Source: Candidatus Limnocylindrales bacterium
GTDB taxonomy: Bacteria > Moduliflexota > Moduliflexia > Moduliflexales > JAUQPW01
DNA length: 46,188 nt
Reading direction: 5' to 3'
Assembly: GCA_035559535.1 (NCBI GenBank)
Contig: DATMBG010000027.1
Span: forward strand, 1 to 46,188
Of this stretch, positions 41,942-46,188 are shown one piece after another. How positions within the stretch are numbered: position 1 is the stretch's first letter; each line of letters starts with the position of its first letter. The notes beneath the pieces are model-generated. The model did not search any database, was not told the origin of the DNA, and saw nothing but the letters and a program-made list of their open reading frames with translations. The translations under genes and the position numbers were made by a program.

Positions 41942-42871
41942 ATGCCTTATTCTATTGTCTTAAAAATTTTTCCGAAATCACAGTTTAATCTTCGTGAAGC
42001 TACCGGGGCCAGACTTCAAGGGATGTTCCTGGAGCTCATGCGGCAGGTTGATCCGGAGCTGGCCACCGAATTACACGACAGACCGGATTTGGACGAGCCG
42101 ACAGCTCTCAGGCATTATGCGGTATCGCCATTATTTATAGACAAGGGGGTTGAGAGGGCAAGGAACAGGACCGGTTCTAATCATAAGGTTCTGACCTCGG
42201 GAGGCACCCTATACTGGTTACACCTTGCAGCTTTGGATGACCGGGTTTATCCGGCTTTATTAAGTTATCTGCTGGGGCTCAGCGGAGTAAAGAAGGAAGG
42301 TGAGAGTCCTTTTCCTGTCTTGATTATTGATAAAACCCAATTTCAGATTGTCGAGGTATTGGCTTCTGGGTTTAGCCGACATCCATGGGCAGGATATAGC
42401 GAGGTGGAGGATCTTATTATCCGGGCTTCGGTGGATGAGCGGGTGATTACGTTTGAGTTTAAATCACCAACCGTATTTGAACGCCTGGACCGACAGATAC
42501 CTTTACCGGAGCCCCGTCTTGTTTGGAAGAGTTTGGCCGATCGTTGGAACGATGCTTTTGGAGCAACCTATCCTATTTCCCCTGAGTTTGTGGATGCCGT
42601 AGAGAATCATCTTGTTGTTGTTTGCTATCATATCCATACCCAACCTTTTCGACAGGATAGTGAAATCACGCTTACCGGATTTGTTGGACAGGTGACATTT
42701 CGTATTATTGGTCCTGTTTCGCCGGAGTTTATCAAGATCACCAATTTATTAGCTGATTTTGCCTTATTCAGTGGGATTGGTAAGAAGACGACTCGGGGGA
42801 TGGGAATGGCCAGGCGGATTTCAGACGGAGAATCTTCTAAGATCCTGGAGAGGAGTGGGAGAATTTTATGA
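41942..42871 (+). CDS. cas6: Cas6 crRNA-processing endoribonuclease
   Basis: 309 residues, a double ferredoxin (RAMP) protein. It begins with SIVLKIFPKSQFN, has a His-containing segment ELHDRPDLDEPTALRHYAVSPLF around residues 40-65 where the general base is expected, and ends with the glycine-rich loop SGIGKKTTRGMGMARRI typical of Cas6. It cuts precursor crRNA within the repeats. This is the only cas6 in the window, so the effectors at 6800-23717 probably use it. GGAGCAAAGG precedes the ATG; cas4 overlaps its last four bases. Confidence 0.88.
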   Translation: MPYSIVLKIFPKSQFNLREATGARLQGMFLELMRQVDPELATELHDRPDLDEPTALRHYAVSPLFIDKGVERARNRTGSNHKVLTSGGTLYWLHLAALDDRVYPALLSYLLGLSGVKKEGESPFPVLIIDKTQFQIVEVLASGFSRHPWAGYSEVEDLIIRASVDERVITFEFKSPTVFERLDRQIPLPEPRLVWKSLADRWNDAFGATYPISPEFVDAVENHLVVVCYHIHTQPFRQDSEITLTGFVGQVTFRIIGPVSPEFIKITNLLADFALFSGIGKKTTRGMGMARRISDGESSKILERSGRIL

Positions 42872-43548
42872 AGACTGAGGAAGACCACATTTTAATTTCA
42901 GCCCTGAATCAATTTGATTATTGTCCCAGGCGTTGTTATCTCATTTATTGTGAGGGGCAATTTTTACAAAACGAACATACAGTTGAAGGTTCCATTCTTC
43001 ATGCTCGTACGGATATTCCGGTTGAAGTCCGGCGCGGGGACACCAGGCAATTTCGTTCTGTCTGGCTTTATTCAGAGAAATACCGGCTTCATGGGCGGGC
43101 GGATGTGATTGAGGAAAAGGACGGTAAAATCTATCCTGTAGAGATTAAAAAGGGTCGTCGGGGTGATTGGAAGAACGATCAACTACAGCTTTGTGCCCAA
43201 GCCCTATGTCTGGAGGAGATGTTAGATTGTGGAGAGATCGAGATAGGGTATATCTACTATGCCGCTACAGGGAGGCGGCAAGGAGTGAGGCTTGATACTC
43301 GAATTCGGCAGCAGACAATACAGACTATTGAGAAGGTCAGGCAATTGCTCTCGAAATGTGAGAAACCCCCCTCGATCTATAGTCCACGGTGTCGTGGCTG
43401 TTCTCTTTATCCCGTTTGTTTGCCTCGTGAGACGGCGAAACTTAGTACGGGCGCAAGGCCTTGTGCCCCTACGTTCAATAAAGGTCCCACCCCTCCTCTC
43501 CCTGCGTGCGGGGAGGGAAAGGGAGGGGCTATGAAGAAAACAGATTAG
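42868..43548 (+). CDS. cas4: Cas4 exonuclease (RecB-like, Fe-S) with repeat-derived tail
   Basis: 226 residues. The first cluster Cys is in QFDYCPRRCYLI, and three more lie in SPRCRGCSLYPVCLP, completing the iron-sulphur set. RecB-like nuclease residues are HGRADVI and YPVEIKKG with the QLQLCAQALCLEEM helix. Cas4 trims prespacers and selects PAM-flanked ends for Cas1-Cas2. Most Cas4 proteins end just after the last Cys. Here about 35 extra residues follow, encoded by a 28-bp palindromic repeat (43445-43472) and a pyrimidine/purine palindrome (43489-43528). The ATG overlaps the cas6 stop. Confidence 0.9.
   Translation: MKTEEDHILISALNQFDYCPRRCYLIYCEGQFLQNEHTVEGSILHARTDIPVEVRRGDTRQFRSVWLYSEKYRLHGRADVIEEKDGKIYPVEIKKGRRGDWKNDQLQLCAQALCLEEMLDCGEIEIGYIYYAATGRRQGVRLDTRIRQQTIQTIEKVRQLLSKCEKPPSIYSPRCRGCSLYPVCLPRETAKLSTGARPCAPTFNKGPTPPLPACGEGKGGAMKKTD
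43445..43472. repeat. 28-bp palindromic repeat translated within cas4
   Basis: Outer ends GTAC and CTAC, arms GGGCGCAAGG and CCTTGTGCCC meeting at GGCC. It is read in frame as TGARPCAPT near the Cas4 C-terminus. Except for two outer and one inner base it matches the unit at 45125-45152. Confidence 0.85.
43489..43528. repeat. Pyrimidine/purine palindrome in the 3' end of cas4
   Basis: CCCCTCCTCTCCC pairs with GGGAGGGAAAGGGAGGGG across a TGCGTGC centre; read in frame as TPPLPACGEGKGG. It has the same character as the element inside cas10d. Confidence 0.7.
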
Positions 43549-43587
43549 CAGGAATAAACTTTCCGGTATTCGTGCAACCGGGGACGG

Positions 43588-43615
43588 GTACGGGTGACCG
43601 GCCGGTCACCCCTAT
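43588..43615. repeat. 28-bp palindromic repeat between cas4 and cas1
   Basis: A perfect 20-base palindrome GGGTGACCGG/CCGGTCACCC (43592-43611) within GTAC/CTAT ends. It abuts the tandem repeat below. Confidence 0.8.
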
Positions 43616-43651
43616 CAAACGAGACGTTTAACTATCAAACGAGACGTTTAA
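43612..43651 (-). repeat. Tandem 20-bp repeat upstream of cas1
   Basis: CTATCAAACGAGACGTTTAA occurs twice head to tail with no mismatch. Each unit holds AAACG-AGA-CGTTT. The reverse complement matches the motif at 6560-6579 at 17 of 20 positions. It lies 28-67 bases before the cas1 ATG, where a regulator could act. Confidence 0.8.
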
Positions 43652-43678
43652 CCTACTAGATCTTATTTTTTGATTCTT

Positions 43679-44698
43679 ATGGCAACTTTATATATTACAA
43701 CGGAAGATTCTGTACTTCGCAAGGTAGATGAGCGTTTAAAGGTTACAAAGGAAAAGCAGACGCTCATTGATGTCCCAATGTTAAAGGTTTCTTCGGTGGT
43801 TTTACTGGGTCGTGTGGCAGTAACTGCTGCGACAGTGGAAGCCCTGTTGGAGCATGGGATTTCACTTTGTTATTTGAGTCGTGGGGGTCGGTATCGGGGT
43901 CACATTCAACCTCCCTTAAACAGGAATGTGATTTTACGTCGAGCCCAGTATCGAGCTGCTGATGACGAAGGAGTTATCAAACGCATTGCACGGGCGGTCG
44001 TAGCTGGTAAGCTAGCCAATATGCGGACGCTTTTAGTTCGCAGTCGTCGTTCGGAGGAAGACGAGTCAAGCAGTCGTTTTATAGCATTGGATAATGCCAT
44101 AGAACGCATCAAACAAGCAGAGGAGGCCTTACCCTATGCACAGACGTTGGACGAGATACGTGGGCATGAGGGGGAAGCCAGTGCAGCTTATTTTAGTGTA
44201 TTTGGAGTCCTAATTAAAGCGGAGGGGTTTCAATTTGAAAAGAGGATCAAGCATCCTCCCCGGGATCCTGTGAATGCTATGCTTTCATTTGGTTATACCC
44301 TGCTCACGTACGATCTTATTGCAGCAATTAACATTGTTGGTTTGGATCCTTACGTGGGGTTTCTCCATGCTGACCGTCATGGCAAACCCAGTTTAGCATT
44401 GGATTTGATGGAGGAGTTTCGTCCGATCGTAGTGGATTCGGTGGTATTAACGTTGATAAACAAGCGGATGATAGGACCTGCTGAATTCGAGCAGCAGCTA
44501 GGGGGAGTAATTTTGATGGAAGAAGGGGCACGGAAGACCTTTTTAAAGCAGTATGAGGAACGCAAAATGACCGAGTTTCGGCATCCAGTTTTCGGTTATA
44601 AAGTAAGTTATCTTCGGGCATTTGAGTTACAGGCTCGGATTTTAGCCAAGGTTTTAACTGGAGAGTTACAGGAATATGTTCCCTTACTGGTGAAATAG
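43679..44698 (+). CDS. cas1: Cas1 integrase
   Basis: 339 residues from the ATG at 43679; a TTG three codons upstream is less likely. Opens MATLYITTEDSVLRKVDERL, the N-terminal beta domain. Catalytic residues: E166 in HEGEASAAYFSVFG, H230 in FLHADRHGKPSLALDLMEEF, and E245/E246 just after. Cas1-Cas2 inserts new spacers at the leader end of an array. No ribosome-binding site is evident, and the ATG follows the tandem repeat by 27 bases. cas2 begins two bases after its stop. Confidence 0.95.
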   Translation: MATLYITTEDSVLRKVDERLKVTKEKQTLIDVPMLKVSSVVLLGRVAVTAATVEALLEHGISLCYLSRGGRYRGHIQPPLNRNVILRRAQYRAADDEGVIKRIARAVVAGKLANMRTLLVRSRRSEEDESSSRFIALDNAIERIKQAEEALPYAQTLDEIRGHEGEASAAYFSVFGVLIKAEGFQFEKRIKHPPRDPVNAMLSFGYTLLTYDLIAAINIVGLDPYVGFLHADRHGKPSLALDLMEEFRPIVVDSVVLTLINKRMIGPAEFEQQLGGVILMEEGARKTFLKQYEERKMTEFRHPVFGYKVSYLRAFELQARILAKVLTGELQEYVPLLVK

Positions 44699-44700
44699 GA

Positions 44701-44976
44701 ATGTTTATTATTGTTTCCTACGATGTTAGAGAAAACAAGCGACGTACTCAGATTCATAAAGTTTTGAAGTCTTATGGGGAGTGGGTCCAATACAGTGTGT
44801 TTGAATGTCAGTTGGAAAAAAAGGATTATTTACGGTTACGGGACCGATTAGACAGGCTGATTGATAAGGAGAAAGGCGATAACATACGCTTTTATTTTTT
44901 ATGTGACCGATGTACCGGCCAGGTAGAACGTATTGGAGGTCGGATGCCATTGGAGGATGGAGCAGTTTTTGTTTAA
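44701..44976 (+). CDS. cas2: Cas2 adaptation protein
   Basis: 91 residues, a ferredoxin-fold dimer partner of Cas1. FIIVSYDVRENKRRTQIHKVLKSYG contains the conserved Asp after the first strand (residue 8) and the basic helix; FECQLEKKDYLRLRDRL is the second typical element. It scaffolds the integrase complex. It starts two bases after the cas1 stop. An array commonly follows cas2, but none is seen in the remaining 1.2 kb. Confidence 0.95.
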   Translation: MFIIVSYDVRENKRRTQIHKVLKSYGEWVQYSVFECQLEKKDYLRLRDRLDRLIDKEKGDNIRFYFLCDRCTGQVERIGGRMPLEDGAVFV

Positions 44977-45124
44977 GGGACAGCTCCGAAGAATGAGTGA
45001 GGAAGTACAACAGTAACGGGAGATTCGGACGAGATTAGAAAAAATTCTTCGCATCCCGGTGAAGCTTGAATGAACAAAGAGGAGCGGGAAGAACGAGGTC
45101 AACGTCCGAGGGCTGCTGCAGACC

Positions 45125-45152
45125 GTAGGGGCGCAAGGCCTTGCGCCCGTAC
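45125..45152. repeat. 28-bp palindromic repeat
   Basis: GTAGGGGCGCAAGG and CCTTGCGCCCGTAC. This and the copy at 45230 are identical over 27 bases. Confidence 0.9.
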
Positions 45153-45229
45153 ATGGAGATAGCCTGAATAATTTTCTGAGTTTCTTAGATAACCATTATT
45201 TGCAGGAATTGAGGCGGAAGATGATCAAC

Positions 45230-45256
45230 GTAGGGGCGCAAGGCCTTGCGCCCGTA
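45230..45256. repeat. 28-bp palindromic repeat (27 bases matched)
   Basis: Same sequence as 45125-45152 except that the last C is replaced. Confidence 0.9.
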
Positions 45257-45379
45257 AGTTAGATAGGTATAGGCTGCTAGGCAAGTACGTGATGATCGGG
45301 GTGGATGGGACGCGCACCGTGAGTTTTAGACAGCACCACTGCTTAGAGTGCTTAACTCAGAAGTTGACCTAAGGACGGA

Positions 45380-45407
45380 GTACGGGCGGGAGGCCTCCCG
45401 CCCCTAC
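45380..45407. repeat. 28-bp palindromic repeat inside the transposase remnant
   Basis: GTACGGGCGGGAGG and CCTCCCGCCCCTAC; stem sequence differs from the 45125 type but both arms changed together. Confidence 0.9.
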
Positions 45408-45632
45408 TTCTACGGTGCTGGAAGCTAAGATCCTCTATTCCAATGGGATGTCGATAGGGACGGAGTTTATAGGGGAGCCCCCCTTTCCCCTATATCCCCC
45501 CCCTTCAAGCCCAGAACAACTTTTACCTATTGATGCAGATCGGACGCCTGATTAACCAGTTGGTGGAGAAGGGGAGTTTAGTGAGGGAGGTGTTTAAGGG
45601 GAATATCCTGAGCCTGAAGACCTTTATTGAAC

Positions 45633-45660
45633 GTAGGGGCGCAAGGCCTTGCACCCGTAC
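45633..45660. repeat. 28-bp palindromic repeat
   Basis: As the 45125 unit with one arm mismatch (GCACCC for GCGCCC). It interrupts the end of the transposase remnant. Confidence 0.85.
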
Positions 45661-45746
45661 TTGGTTTCGCAGGTGAAGAGTGCTTGGATGTCCTGGGAGA
45701 GGTGGAGTCGGCAAGATGCGAGCAGGTTCCAAATCCGGTTAGATAC

Positions 45747-45774
45747 GTACGAGCGGGGGGCCCCCCGCTCGTAC
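45747..45774. repeat. 28-bp palindromic repeat, perfect
   Basis: GTACGAGCGGGGGG and CCCCCCGCTCGTAC: a perfect palindrome over all 28 bases, with a stem unlike the others. Confidence 0.85.
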
Positions 45775-45817
45775 ACCCAGGGATCCCCCTCAGTTGAGAA
45801 AGTGGAAATGAGGTTGA

Positions 45818-45845
45818 ATAGGGGTGGGAGGCCTCCCGCCCGTAC
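45818..45845. repeat. 28-bp palindromic repeat
   Basis: Left half ATAGGGGTGGGAGG, right half CCTCCCGCCCGTAC. Last copy before the right edge. Confidence 0.8.
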
Positions 45846-46070
45846 TTGCTGTAATAGTCTCCGTTTAATGCTTAGAAATATTTTTAATTGAAGGCCTTGT
45901 TTGGTTTTAGAGGTTGCCTTTTGTTCATTGGTTTTGGGATTGCTTGCAATACGTGTTATCTTTTATTTATTCGTCGCTGCTGTTTAAGGGAGAAATTTCT
46001 TGACAGTTTTTAACCGAATTGGTAAGGAAGCGGACATTGAGTAGGGGATTACTGATCTTTGCATAAATAT

Positions 46071-46187
46071 CTAATAAAATCCAAGCTGTTTAATACAACC
46101 TTGGATCACATGAATTTTATGTCGTAAACGTTCCTTAGCCTTACGAAGTTCATACCGTAACTGACAAAGATGTTGACAACTCAAATT
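46071..46187 (-). CDS. C-terminal end of an unidentified protein (runs off the window)
   Basis: 38 codons to a TAG at 46071, open to the right edge. The peptide is basic and helical (LRYELRKAKERLRHKIHVIQ, ending in QLGFY). It faintly recalls the helical stretch of IS110-type transposases, but too little is visible to assign it, and a chance frame is possible. Confidence 0.3.
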   Translation of the reverse strand, partial: NLSCQHLCQLRYELRKAKERLRHKIHVIQGCIKQLGFY

Positions 46188-46188
46188 C

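Larger units (their letters stand above)
45160..45632 (+). pseudogene. Decayed transposase gene
   Basis: In one frame from 45268: YRLLGKYVMIGVDGTRTVSF, RQHHCLECLTQKLT, a stop at 45370, then still in frame VLEAKILYSNGMSIGTEFIGE. In another frame (from 45533): QIGRLINQLVEKGSLVREVF then KGNILSLKTFIE. The order DGT, HHCxxCL, LEAKI, TEFI, then a Leu-rich tail matches the DDE-type transposases of the H-repeat/ISNCY kind. Stops, a frameshift and three palindromic repeats within or at its ends show it is dead. Inverted-repeat ends were not found. Confidence 0.6.
44977..46188. other. Degraded, repeat-rich DNA after cas2
   Basis: 1.2 kb with no intact gene: a transposase remnant, six 28-bp palindromic repeats and an ORF end at the right edge. 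A TTGACA (46000-46005) has only a weak TAAGGA 17 bases later and is not called as a promoter. Confidence 0.6.

Noticed and set aside
45125-45845. Six palindromes as a possible CRISPR array
   Set aside because: Spacing is irregular (about 30 to 225 bases), stem sequences differ between copies, and units also occur singly elsewhere in the window.
45649-45891. 80-residue plus-strand frame near the right end
   Set aside because: It reads through two palindromic repeats and transposase debris and has no protein family signal.
46000-46030. TTGACA as a promoter or CRISPR leader
   Set aside because: The best -10 at the right distance is TAAGGA, and no repeat follows before the edge.

Overview
The window is bacterial DNA dominated by an accessory CRISPR-Cas and defence island. 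It holds the genes for three CRISPR effector complexes but no CRISPR array that I can see. The lineage cannot be named from sequence alone. Mixed type I-D and III-D loci, WYL regulators, dispersed GGCC-centred palindromes and moderate GC suggest an environmental, possibly thermophilic, bacterium.

Layout. 1-4596 is chromosomal flank: two small orphan receiver proteins (one with a damaged acidic pocket), a mandelate racemase/enolase-superfamily enzyme and a GT39-type membrane glycosyltransferase. 4597-5537 is mostly non-coding and has a decayed minus-strand ORF. At 5538 a WYL regulator with a good promoter and an apparently leaderless start opens the island. 6800-23717 is a tightly packed run of eleven genes. 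The first four encode a type I effector: a large subunit, a Csc2-like Cas7, a Cas5 and an HD-helicase Cas3. The next gene, overlapping cas3 by 4 bases, is a CARF-nuclease. It is followed by a III-D-type effector: HD-less Cas10 with GGDD, Cas7, Csx10, a double-RAMP protein, Csx19 and a TIGR03986-type RAMP. Most junctions overlap by 4-8 bases, so a type I DNA-targeting module and a type III signalling module look co-expressed. This run has no cas6 and no adaptation genes.

23752-30977 is a two-gene unit: a coiled-coil protein with three C2H2-like zinc fingers, and a 1553-residue SF2 helicase with a C-terminal cysteine cluster of the DUF1998/MrfA kind. It resembles helicase-based defence systems, but I cannot match it to a named one. 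A minus-strand DUF6883/DUF4926 pair follows. Then comes about 1.3 kb of non-coding DNA with a broken fragment of a related helicase and a large palindromic element.

32969-44976 is a complete type I-D locus: a second WYL regulator, an unknown small protein, Cas3', Cas10d (Csc3, with HD), Csc2, Csc1, Cas6, Cas4, Cas1 and Cas2. It carries the only cas6 and the only cas1/2/4, so the upstream I/III-D operon probably depends on it for crRNA processing and spacer acquisition. A 20-bp palindromic motif is shared between the DNA upstream of the I/III-D operon and the DNA upstream of cas1.

44977-46188 is degraded DNA: a broken transposase gene, six copies of a 28-bp palindromic repeat, and the end of an unidentified minus-strand ORF at the right edge. 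Copies of the same repeat family recur across the window; one is read in frame as part of the Cas4 C-terminus.
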